NCBI GenBank assembly: GCA_036937835.1
Contig: CM072875.1
Span: forward strand, 21,364,501-21,428,500
Origin: Pampus argenteus
Taxonomy: Eukaryota; Chordata; Actinopteri; Scombriformes; Stromateidae
Reading direction: 5' to 3'
DNA: 64,000 nucleotides
The notes beneath the pieces are model-generated. The model did not search any database. It was not told the DNA's origin and saw only the letters and a program-made list of their open reading frames with translations. This document shows, one piece after another, positions 36,298 through 45,157 of this stretch; within the stretch, counting starts at the first letter, position 1, and each line of letters opens with the position of its first letter. A program made the position numbers and the translations under genes.

Positions 36298-36965
36298 CAG
36301 TGGCTCCCAACCTTTTTCCTTAAGGGACTCTTATTCCACCATTGAGTAAACTGACAGGTATTTTATATTATATTAAATGCATAATAATAACAGTACAGAG
36401 CAATTAATAACTGAACAATAGTGAACACAATTCCTGCAGGACATTTGTGTAAAACGAGCACTTTGGATGAACTTTGAGCAGATTAGTCCTTGTGAATATT
36501 ACAGTGCATCACAGATGAGTTTTCCTTATATCTTTAGTAACATTTTATACAATTCTCTGTATTATTTATTTCTTTATTTTTAACTATCATACATATTTAA
36601 TTTCTTTTTTTTTCCAGACACATTCAGTGTTTTCTTCCCTGTGATGCTTGGCCATTGTTCTGTTAGCTCTTCGGTTGTTTTAGCTGCATACTTTTCTAAT
36701 GCAGGACGAGGCTAATTAGCAGCGAGTGTTTCTGTGAATATACAGTAGCTTGTGCACATGTCTTCACTGTACGCTTGTGCTTGTGATGTTTATATCTTAA
36801 ATAACAATATAAACCTTAAAGATAACAATTACATTTAGTGGTTTTCTTCACAGAAATGAATAAGATGTTGAGACATACCGTTTATTTTTAAAGCGTTTTA
36901 TTAAAATCGAGAAGTCCTTGTGACCCCTCTGTGAAGCTTTGGGGCCTTCAGGTTGGGAAGCAGCG
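36298..36965. mobile_element. hAT-like non-autonomous element in retreg1 3' region
   Basis: Starts CAGTGGCTCCCAACC and ends GGTTGGGAAGCAGCG, an imperfect terminal inverted repeat. The flanking octamers TTATATTA (36290-36297) and TTATCTTA (36966-36973) match at 7 of 8 positions, consistent with an aged 8-bp hAT target duplication. It is 668 bp with no transposase frame. Confidence 0.65.
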
Positions 36966-37676
36966 TTATCTTACATATTCTATGTTTACTAAACAAACAA
37001 ACAAACAAACAAAACACATGTTGATGCTGGATTCATTCATCCAACTACTTTACAATTTCCACCAATTTATTTGACATCAGATTGAATGACAATTACGAAA
37101 CAATCAAATCTCAAAGTGATACTGCTGGTGGGAAAATGTATTATAAAGAATAAAAAGTAGGATTTTTTATTATTTTTAATTATATATATATATATATATA
37201 TAAAATTTCATGAAACGTTTATATTATCGAGGGTCTCAAAACATTATGCATGGAAATCTTATTTTGAGACAAAAACATAAAGTAACAGGTCAGTTGGGTT
37301 CTGCATCTGTTCTTTGACATATTAGATTCAAAACGAAGTCAGTTTTTGTTTCAGACGTTTTTCATTCGCACCTTAATTATTATTTAACAAAGCACCTGCA
37401 CAGAGCCGGTCTGCAGCGTTCGCTTCTGGATTCACAGACTGAGTGATGATTTCTTTAAAATGTGTTAAAAAGATACTGTTTTTATAATAAAGACACACAG
37501 AGCAATGTATAATGTATCCTCTTGATTTAAAAATATAATGCCTTGTATTAGCATAGAGATGATAATAGAAATATGTGTTTATCAGTGCCTAAAAGGACTT
37601 TGTGGCTGCAGTTCATTTCTGGCTCACATGTTAAGACTGTATAAGACAATGAAATGTTCCAATTCAGACTTCACTA

Positions 37677-37682
37677 AATAAA
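37677..37682 (+). terminator. retreg1: Candidate retreg1 polyadenylation signal
   Basis: AATAAA followed by T-rich DNA. It is the last such hexamer before clearly non-transcribed-looking repeats (TA microsatellite at 37773-37804). Confidence 0.35.
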
Positions 37683-37770
37683 AGCTTCTTTAAGAATATT
37701 CGTTTCGTCTCTCCTTCGTTTACCAAATTAGTAAGTAATAATTGAACATTTCTGTGTTAGAAAATGTAAA

Positions 37771-37772
<2 letters not shown>

Positions 37773-37804
<32 letters not shown>
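37773..37804. repeat. (AT)n microsatellite
   Basis: Sixteen AT dinucleotides between retreg1 and the TRIM gene. Confidence 0.95.
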
Positions 37805-37808
<4 letters not shown>

Positions 37809-38500
37809 GCCTGCACACTTTCTCCAAACCACAAAACGTTTAAAGAGGAGAACGTTTCTGGTCAGGTCAGATTGGACCTGACCAAGATCAGAGTACAATA
37901 TACAATCAATAACAATGATGACGGTGACAATTAATTCATGTCAACTGCATTACCCAGAATTACACACATTTATTTAACAAGACATCAAACTGAAGAAAAA
38001 TCATTAAGCAATCAAATCGCTCTGCTCAGAGTAATACTGCTGGTTGGAAAGTTGACTATGAGGAATAAAAACAGGAACTTGTTTTTCTTTTTTTTTTTTC
38101 TTTTTTAATGAAAAATATATATTACAGAGGGACTTTTGTTTTATTGCCACATGCAGCAGGTCTCAAAATAGTATCTCTTCATTATTAATACAAGATAAGC
38201 ATCTCACTTCCTTTTTAATTATTATTAGCAATATATTGCACTTTTTACTGTAAACAAGGTTTAAACACACAGTGTCTCTCTGACCTCTCCTCTTGCTGGA
38301 ATGAATCATAGCTTGATAACTCCTCCCTCTTCTTCCTGCTTTCAGACACAACCAGCTCCAGTCTGTCCACATACTTCCTTGTTCCCTCCCCTTCAGATCT
38401 CCAGTTTGAAGATGGGTGTAACCAACATGTGGTGAAGTGCAAAAGCTGTCAGCCTCCATTCACTGCAGAAACGCATGTTGTTCAGATCAGAGCTCAAACT
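37805..38500. other. Intergenic DNA upstream of the TRIM gene
   Basis: AT-rich with poly-T tracts and no coding exon recognised. The proximal 200 bp probably contain the TRIM promoter. No clear TATA box was identified. Confidence 0.4.
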
Positions 38501-38526
38501 AGTTTCACTTCTAGGAAAGTGAAACT
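38501..38526 (+). promoter_or_regulatory. Inverted pair of ISRE-type elements before the TRIM start
   Basis: GAAAGTGAAA at 38515-38524 matches the interferon-stimulated response element core GAAANNGAAA. Facing it, AGTTTCACTT at 38501-38510 is a second half-site on the opposite strand, making a near-palindrome with 11 of 13 positions paired. It lies 27 nt before the ATG. Interferon control of TRIM genes is established for the family; for this gene it is inferred. Confidence 0.65.
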
Positions 38527-38552
38527 CAGACAGTCGTTGCCACAGAGCTGAA

Positions 38553-40214
38553 ATGGCGCAGCAAGGAGTTCAGCTGGACGGAGCAAAGTTCTGCTGTTCG
38601 ATCTGTCTGGATCTACTGAAGGATCCGGTGACTATTCCCTGTGGACACAGCTACTGCATGAGCTGTATTAAAAGCTTCTGGGATGAAGAGGATGATAAGA
38701 GGATCTACAGCTGCCCTCAGTGCAGACAGGCCTTCACACCGAGGCCTGTCCTGGTGAAAAGCACCATGTTAGCAGATTTAGTGGAGGAGCTGAAGAAGAC
38801 TGGACTCCAAGCTGCTCCTGCTGATCACTGCTATGCTGGACCTGAAGATGTGGCCTGTGATTTCTGTACTGGGAGGAAACTGAAAGCCCTCAAGTCCTGT
38901 CTGGTGTGTCTGGCCTCTTACTGTGAGAAACACCTCCAGCCTCACTATGAGTCTACTAAATTTAAAAAACACAAGCTGGTCGACCCCTCGGAGAAGCTGC
39001 AGGAGAACATGTGCTCTCGTCATGATGAGGTGATGAAGATGTTCTGTCGTACTGATCAGCAGAGTATCTGTTATCTCTGCTCTGTGGACGAACATAAAGG
39101 CCACGACACAGTCTCAGCTGCAGCAGAAAGGACTGAGAGGCAGAGAGAGCTCGAGGTGAGTCGACAAAACATCCAGCAGAGAATCCAGCACAGAGAGAAA
39201 GATGTGAAGCTGCTTCAACAGGAGGTGGAGGCCGTCAGTCGCTCTGCTGATAAAGCAGCGGAGGACAGTGAGAAGATCTTCACTGAGCTGATCCGTCTCA
39301 TCCAGAAAAGAAGCTCTGATGTGAAGCAGCAGATCAGATCCCAGCAGGAAACTGAAGTGAGTCGAGTCAAAGAGCTTCAGGAGAAGCTGGAGCAGGAGAT
39401 CACTGAGCTGAAGAGGAGAGACGCTGAGCTGGAGCAGCTCTCACACACAGAGGATCACAACCAGTTTCTACACAACTACCCCTCACTGTCACAACTCAGT
39501 GAACCTACAGACTCATCCAGCATCAATATCCGTCCTCTGAGATACTTTGAGGATGTGACAGCAGCTGTGTCAGAGCTCAGAGATAAACTACAGGACACTC
39601 TGAGGGACAAATGGACAAACATCTCACTGACTGAAGTGGCCGTTTTACTGTCAGGACCAGAACCCAAGACCAGAGCTGGATTCTTAAAATATTCACGTGA
39701 AATCACACTGGATCCAAACACAGCAAACACATGGCTGTTATTATCTGAGGGGAACAGAAAAGTAACATCAACGAGTCAACTACAGTCTTATTCTCATCAT
39801 CCAGACAGATTCACTGGATGTTATCAGGTCCTGAGTAGAGAAAGTCTGACTGGACGTTGTTACTGGGAGGTGGAGAGGAGAGAAGGAGTTTATGTAGCGG
39901 TCGCATACAAGAATATCAGCAGAGCCGGGAATGAATGTAGATTTGGATTTAATGACAAATCTTGGTGTTTATATTGTGACACTAACAGTTATGTATTTCG
40001 TTTCAACAACATCTCAACTCCCGTCTCAGGTCCTGATTCCTCCAGAGTAGGAGTGTACCTGGATCACACAGCAGGTCTTCTGTCCTTCTACAGCGTCTCT
40101 GAAACCATGACTCTCCTCCACAGAGTCAAGACCACATTCACTCAGCCTCTCTATGCTGGACTTCGGCTTTATGGTCCAACTGGAAACGCCGCTGAACTTT
40201 GTGAGTTTAAGTAG
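38553..40214 (+). CDS. Bloodthirsty/TRIM25-like fish TRIM E3 ligase (RING, B-box, coiled coil, PRY-SPRY)
   Basis: An intronless 553-residue protein. The RING finger is at 15-57: C15, C18, C30, H32, C35, C38, C54, C57 (SICLDLLKDPVTIPCGHSYC). A B-box1-like zinc region lies at about 102-132 (CDFCTGRKLKALKSCLVC), B-box2 at about 154-184 (CSRHDEVMKMFCRTDQQSIC), a coiled coil at about 190-300 and a PRY-SPRY at about 365-553 (ITLDPNTANTWLLLSE, GRCYWEVE, GVYLDHTAGLLSFYSV). TRIM proteins of this class are ubiquitin ligases of fish innate immunity and form large lineage-specific families, so no one-to-one symbol is given. The start is the ATG at 38553, just after an ISRE. All domains look intact. Confidence 0.93.
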   Translation: MAQQGVQLDGAKFCCSICLDLLKDPVTIPCGHSYCMSCIKSFWDEEDDKRIYSCPQCRQAFTPRPVLVKSTMLADLVEELKKTGLQAAPADHCYAGPEDVACDFCTGRKLKALKSCLVCLASYCEKHLQPHYESTKFKKHKLVDPSEKLQENMCSRHDEVMKMFCRTDQQSICYLCSVDEHKGHDTVSAAAERTERQRELEVSRQNIQQRIQHREKDVKLLQQEVEAVSRSADKAAEDSEKIFTELIRLIQKRSSDVKQQIRSQQETEVSRVKELQEKLEQEITELKRRDAELEQLSHTEDHNQFLHNYPSLSQLSEPTDSSSINIRPLRYFEDVTAAVSELRDKLQDTLRDKWTNISLTEVAVLLSGPEPKTRAGFLKYSREITLDPNTANTWLLLSEGNRKVTSTSQLQSYSHHPDRFTGCYQVLSRESLTGRCYWEVERREGVYVAVAYKNISRAGNECRFGFNDKSWCLYCDTNSYVFRFNNISTPVSGPDSSRVGVYLDHTAGLLSFYSVSETMTLLHRVKTTFTQPLYAGLRLYGPTGNAAELCEFK

Positions 40215-40753
40215 GCAAGAATTACTAGACAGAAAAATTATGAAATGTTTTTTCTTACATTTTTTTTTTTTATTTCTAATTACAAGATGTGGTCTCCTTT
40301 CTGCTTTATCTGATCAGAATTTCAGTCTGAAGTACAGTAGTTAATGCAATTAGGTGCTTTCCATCTGTTTAAAGGCAGGGTGTTTCCATGTATGGTGTAA
40401 TGTATAGTGAAATAGTCAAGCTGAAACTATATATTTAATTAAATTATTTGTTTATAATTGTTTTGTCCGTATCTAATCTGTTTACTTAACTTTAATACTA
40501 GCTCACCATCAGCTGTTTGCAGGTATCAGTTTGTATACTAGAAATCACTCTTCTCACGTGTATATTTGTGTTCTTTTCTGTTAATTATAGAACTCTATAT
40601 GGACAAAATAATTAAATGTTTTTTCTCACTGATGCGGTTGTAGCTGAATGGGAGCAAATTCCTGCAGCCCAGAAATCACATATGCATATAATGTGTGGGT
40701 GCCCACATATTTTTGGACATGTAATGTTTAATAATATTTCAGGAACAAACACT

Positions 40754-40975
40754 GTGGCCTGTGATGTTTGTACTGGGAGGAAACTGAAAGCCCTCAAGTC
40801 CTGTCTGCAGTGTCTGGCCTCTTACTGTGAGAAACACCTCCAGCCTCACTATGATGCAGCTCTGATGTCAGCAGGAAACTGAAGTGAGTCGAGTCAAAGA
40901 GCTCAAAGAGGTCCTGAGTAGAGAGAGTCTGACTGGACGTTGTTACTGGGAGGTGGAGAGGAGAGGAAGAGGAGT
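40754..40975 (+). pseudogene. Mosaic internally deleted TRIM mini-copy
   Basis: Three blocks match the adjacent TRIM gene in order with the intervening sequence missing. 40754-40856 matches the B-box1 region (38848-38953), 40878-40910 matches the coiled coil (39344-39378), and 40911-40975 matches the start of SPRY (39824-39890). The B-box frame ends soon after the first junction, after ...HYDAALMSAGN. It retains no RING and almost no SPRY, so it is a pseudogene fragment. The blocks are close to identical to the parent, suggesting a young event. Confidence 0.8.
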
Positions 40976-41640
40976 TGTCATAAAACTGGAGTAGTCAATG
41001 TGAAGATAGATTTTCTGCACCAGAAGATTGTTTAATTTAAGTGTGCTGTATCTTTGTTGTGAGACTAGTTCCTGCTTCTTCAGTTTGACTACATGGAAAT
41101 TAATGTAAATTATTTCTTATTTCATCACATCTGAGAATCTGTAGATGAAAACATTGATCATGAGTGTTTTTCTGAATTTTGATTTGTTATGATGGATGTT
41201 TGCAAAATTAATAAAATAAATAAAATTCTTCTGTCTTTTAAAGTACAGATTTAGTACAGTGTTCAGTTTATTTTACTGTGCTCAGTCAATTGTCACTAAT
41301 TAAAGGATCAATACCGGATAATAATTACCATTTCTAATTATTAATATTATTAATAATTGCCAATAACCAAACTGTCCCCACTAGTGCACAACAGATTCTT
41401 TTTACCTTGTCTGGTCCATTAAAATGAATATTTTGTGGAGTATTTTTTTAGGATGGAGCTACATGTGGAAGAGATTTAACCCAGAAATTAATGAATGTGA
41501 CATATAAACAAGTCTGTGATATACACATCATATCATGCCGGTTATAGTGGGACATTAAGCAAAATATTTCTCTTGTTTTATTTATAAAGAAAGAATGACA
41601 TTTGTACTGCTGTGTCAACAGGCTTTATGGGTGTGGTTCG
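40976..41640. other. AT-rich DNA between TRIM fragment and first GIMAP gene
   Basis: No coding exon recognised. AATAAA hexamers cluster at 41208-41222 and could serve as polyadenylation signals for the TRIM transcription unit. Confidence 0.4.
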
Positions 41641-41660
41641 TTGCATGAAGTTATATAAAA
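41634..41660 (+). promoter_or_regulatory. TATA promoter of first GIMAP-like gene
   Basis: GGGTGTGG (CACCC-type box on the opposite strand) is followed by TATATAAAA at 41652-41660, about 38 nt before the start codon. The same GGGTGTGGTT plus TATATAAA arrangement precedes the second gene at about 45054-45082, so the core promoter was duplicated with the gene. Confidence 0.6.
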
Positions 41661-41697
41661 ACAGACTCTGACATTTACCTTCATTTCAGCAGCAAAA

Positions 41698-43097
41698 ATG
41701 AACAGAAACATGTCACAACAAGGTAAGTCGATATATATATCTGCATTTACAATAGTCATTTATCTAAACGAGTAAAACCTGTTATGTTTTGACTGATGTC
41801 ATAAAAGTGAAGAAATCAAAGGAAAAATGATCATTTCTTGCAGTTTTATGCCCAGATACTAAATGTATGAATGTGTACAAATATCAATGAGGAACTCCTT
41901 AAATATAATAAAAACTAAATGTAGACAACATAAAAAATAAAAAAAACAACCAACACACTGACCAGTGAAAAAATAAAATATGGATAAATTCTTTTAGTAT
42001 TATCAAAGATCAAGTTAAAAATATTAAAATTTTAATGTAACTATACTCAAATAAATCACATACATGTACAAATAAAGATGAAAGAGTTGAGAACCTTCAG
42101 GAAACACTGATGTACCCTTAAAAGCACAACTTGAGCCTTTCCAACCATAGTTATGCATCCCTGACGTGTTATTAATACACCTGCAGTGATTGTTTGTCCT
42201 TTCTTTTCAGTCTTCTTGTCTCCACCTCCTTCAGCCTGCAGCAATAATAAGCTGATCAGGATTGTGATGGTAGGGAAAACTGGAGCTGGGAAGAGCTCCA
42301 CAGGAAACACCATTCTCGGACAAAAATGCTTTAAATCTGATTTCGCCCCTAAATCTTTGACAGAATACTGTGAAAAGGCCTTTGGTGAGGTGGATGGACA
42401 AAAAGTTGCTGTTATCGACACTCCAGGCCTGTTTGACACCAGGAACCCTGAAGAAAATACACTTAAAAATATTGCACAGTGCATTTCTTATGCTTCTCCT
42501 GGACCTCATATCTTCCTGGTCGTCATGCAACTGGGCAGATACACAGAGGAAGAAAAGCAGACGGTGCAGAAGATTCAGACAATCTTTGGGGATGAAGCTG
42601 ACAAATACAGCATGGTTCTCTTTACCCATGGTGACCTGCTCAAAGGGAAACCTATTGAAGAGTTCTTGAGGGACAGCAAAGACCTGCAGGAACTTGTGTC
42701 CAAATGCAACGGCCAGTACCACGTGTTCAACAATGAGGCGGAGGATCGATCTCAGGTGAGCAAGCTGCTCGAGAAGATAAGAAACATAAATGTGCAGAAT
42801 GGAGGAAGCTACTACACCACGGAAATGTTCCAAAAGGCGGAGAGAGCGATACAACGAGTCGTGAAAGAGAACGAAGAGGAGGAACTCAGGAAGGAAGTAG
42901 AGGAAAAGTATGAGCGACAGCTGGGAGAAGTGAAGGGTGACAGGGAGACTGGATTAGAGGCAGAACGTGAAAAAGAAATCAAAAAACCAAAGGACACAAT
43001 AATTTCTTTCTTTATTTGTTGTTGTCAAATTGTTTACAGATCAACGTCAGGTCATTCTGGTAGCTCAGATAATGTTGGCGGGGGTTTTTTTTGTTGA
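41698..43097 (+). CDS. GTPase of immunity-associated protein (GIMAP) family, gene A
   Basis: Two coding exons, 41698-41722 (MNRNMSQQ) and 42211-43097, give 303 residues. AIG1/GIMAP GTPase domain: P-loop GKTGAGKS at 30-37, G3 DTPG at 78-81 followed by LFDTRNPEENT, and a THGD G4-position motif at 147-150. A charged helical region (ENEEEELRKEVEEKYERQL) precedes a short cysteine-rich hydrophobic stretch, ISFFICCCQIV, that may anchor or dock the protein on membrane. The tail then continues to GGGFFC. GIMAPs are septin-like GTPases of lymphocyte survival and intracellular defence (family knowledge). Gene A is a tandem duplicate of gene B (45158-46649), with a shared 369-bp stretch of near identity. 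A start at 42186 inside intron 1 is possible only without splicing. Confidence 0.9.
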
Positions 43098-43169
43098 CAT
43101 CACCACCTGTCTCCAAAAATCCTGATCTGCCTCCAGTCTCACGCAGCCTTCCTGCACCTGTACTTCCTC

Positions 43170-43170
43170 C

Positions 43171-43221
<51 letters not shown>
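43170..43221. repeat. (CAA)n microsatellite
   Basis: About seventeen CAA trinucleotides, just downstream of the gene A stop codon, probably in its 3' UTR. Confidence 0.95.
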
Positions 43222-43222
<1 letters not shown>

Positions 43223-43395
43223 GCCACGTCTCCATCTAGCAGTCTGCTGTTGTTGTGAAATTTACTGATTCTATTTTTTTTATTTTAAAATAAAAATAAG
43301 TAACTGGATGTATGTCTGCAATATAAGCCATATGTGTTATGAAGCACACAAGATGATCAATAATTGTTCAGTGGTGCCACAGATGATCAAGAATC

Positions 43396-43401
43396 AATAA
43401 A
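43396..43401 (+). terminator. Polyadenylation signal of GIMAP-like gene A
   Basis: AATAAA in a block conserved with the equivalent hexamer of gene B (47071-47076). Confidence 0.55.
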
Positions 43402-44363
43402 TTCTTCATTTAAAAAAAATGACTGACTCTTTCTGAATGTATGAAAACAGTAGAAAACTGCAGGGTAATTGATTCAGTTTTTCCACATATATGCATATGA
43501 ATCAGCAGATGTGGGGTTAAAGTTCACGTGTCACATGATGTGGTTAATTTATGATATGATGTGTTTGCCAAGATCTCATCATACAAAACTGCAAAATGGA
43601 AGAAATCACGTCACGAAACATCAAGCTTGGAATATACAAAACTAAACCACCAGAAATAATCAATCAATACATAAGAAAGAAAGAACAAATCAAACAGGAG
43701 TAAATGATAAGAGTAGATGCATTCATAAATCATATTTCTTAGTCTGGTGGTGATGGTTCTCCTGTATAAGATCATAACATCCTCGTTGAGATAATGTCCA
43801 ATCACAGTATTTAAGTATCATTACATGAAATACTTCTGTCTTCTGATTTATGAGGATAAAGACTTGAGCCCAGATGTTTATTAGTTTGGGAAACGACCAA
43901 AAACAAAGTAGATGTTCAACTAAATTCAATAATTCACAGGGAATCTTGGAAAAACATAAGAGGCTCATTACCACCCAGTTACAGTAAAAGCTGGCCTGCA
44001 CTAAACTGATCAAACTTTGTGTTTTAATGCATCATTTGTGATGTGAAAACATCAGATTTCTACACAGTCAGACGAATAAAAACTTTGTCCTGGTTTTAGT
44101 TCAGTTATAAAATGCATTAAAGCTTTCAGCTGGAACCTTTGAACGGTGTTTTAAAAGCTTGTGAATCGGTGGAAACCAGGTGTGCTGTTTACCTGAAGGA
44201 CCGTGCGGGAGGACTCGATATTCAAGATGTGCTGGTCACAGTTTATCATCATAACATTTAGCTCACATGTTTTTATTTATGAATAACAGTGTTTAATCAT
44301 TTTTAAATCAATATTTTCTGTCAAATTATTGATTTTTTTTTTGTAAGCACCCGTGTAATAAGC

Positions 44364-44472
44364 ATGATAACGTACAGCAAGCGGGTCAGTGGGTCATTAT
44401 TAATGATTCAAGACCTGCATCTACCTGCCGGGCCTTTATTTCACAATAATGACCGGCTCGCTGTACATTATA
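44364..44472. repeat. Foldback inverted repeat
   Basis: The left part GATAACGTACAGCAAGCGGG with GGGTCATTATT is an imperfect reverse complement of the right part AATAATGACCGG with CTCGCTGTACATTAT. Likely a small foldback MITE; no target duplication was identified. Confidence 0.55.
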
Positions 44473-45157
44473 CTGCACACTGTCCATAATAACCGACCAA
44501 GACAACCAATACATATTCAGTAGTGTTGTTACTGTGCTAAATTGATATGAATATGAAACAGTCATGTGTGTGAATCAAATTGTACCATTTAAAGGTTGAA
44601 TTAAACCAAAGTCTCCAAAGTTAACCAGTTAAAGCTCGTTTCTGGAAACATTTCAGTGACTCAACAGCAGTTAATACACAACAACATGAGGAGAAAGGAG
44701 CAGCTCACTGCTGCAGGTACAGAACAACCATGAACTGACAATTGACAATTACACATGTATTGATCTTCATGGTTTTCCATTTATAGCTAAGGAATCCTGA
44801 ACTATTACTCTTCTAGGTTATAAAAAGCAAATGAATCACAGGGAATCATAATTAAAACATATAACAAAGAGCGAAGATAAACCAAAGTTAAATGTAATAA
44901 ACACATTTGAATTAACCTTGATGGAGATATAAGTATGTGATTATTGGGTGTTTGTATGTATGTAAACACATGTATGGGTGGAAAATATTCCTCTTGTTTC
45001 ATGCATCAAAATTTGTCATTGAAACACATTTGTCGTGTAAACAGTGTTTTATGGGTGTGGTTTGTCACATTATATAAAGAGATATAGAGGCAGACAGAAG
45101 CTTAACTCTTGACTTGACTTCAGAAGAAGATCTCTTCCATCTCTCCATAAAACAAAC

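Larger units (their letters stand above)
35766..37700 (+). other. retreg1: Probable 3' UTR of retreg1
   Basis: No coding exon. The first strong polyadenylation hexamers in a plausible setting are AATAAA at about 37487 and 37677-37682, implying a 3' UTR of up to 1.9 kb. It includes an AT-rich A/T tract at 36000-36110, a hAT-like element at 36298-36965 and a TA repeat at 37183-37202. The UTR extent is inferred. Confidence 0.45.
43098..45050. other. Intergenic DNA between the two GIMAP-like genes
   Basis: Contains the 3' UTR of gene A with AATAAA at 43396-43401, a CAA microsatellite at 43170-43221, AT-rich single-copy-looking DNA and a foldback repeat at about 44364-44472. The block GATGATCAATAATTGTTCAG at about 43351 recurs 3' of gene B near 47021, showing the 3' UTR was part of the tandem duplication. 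Confidence 0.6.

Noticed and set aside
40616..40882. 88-codon frame carrying a B-box-like segment as a real gene
   Set aside because: The B-box part is a fragment of the neighbouring TRIM and the N-terminal part is unrelated intergenic sequence; treated as a pseudogene.
42186..42210. ATG at 42186 as the start of GIMAP gene A
   Set aside because: A better model is the 25-nt upstream exon at 41698-41722 with matching phase, TATA box and the same structure in gene B.
42231..42854. Antisense 207-codon frame in GIMAP gene A, and a similar 208-codon frame at 45822-46448
   Set aside because: Both are shadows of the sense GTPase exon. Their similarity follows from the shared coding sequence and the conversion tract.
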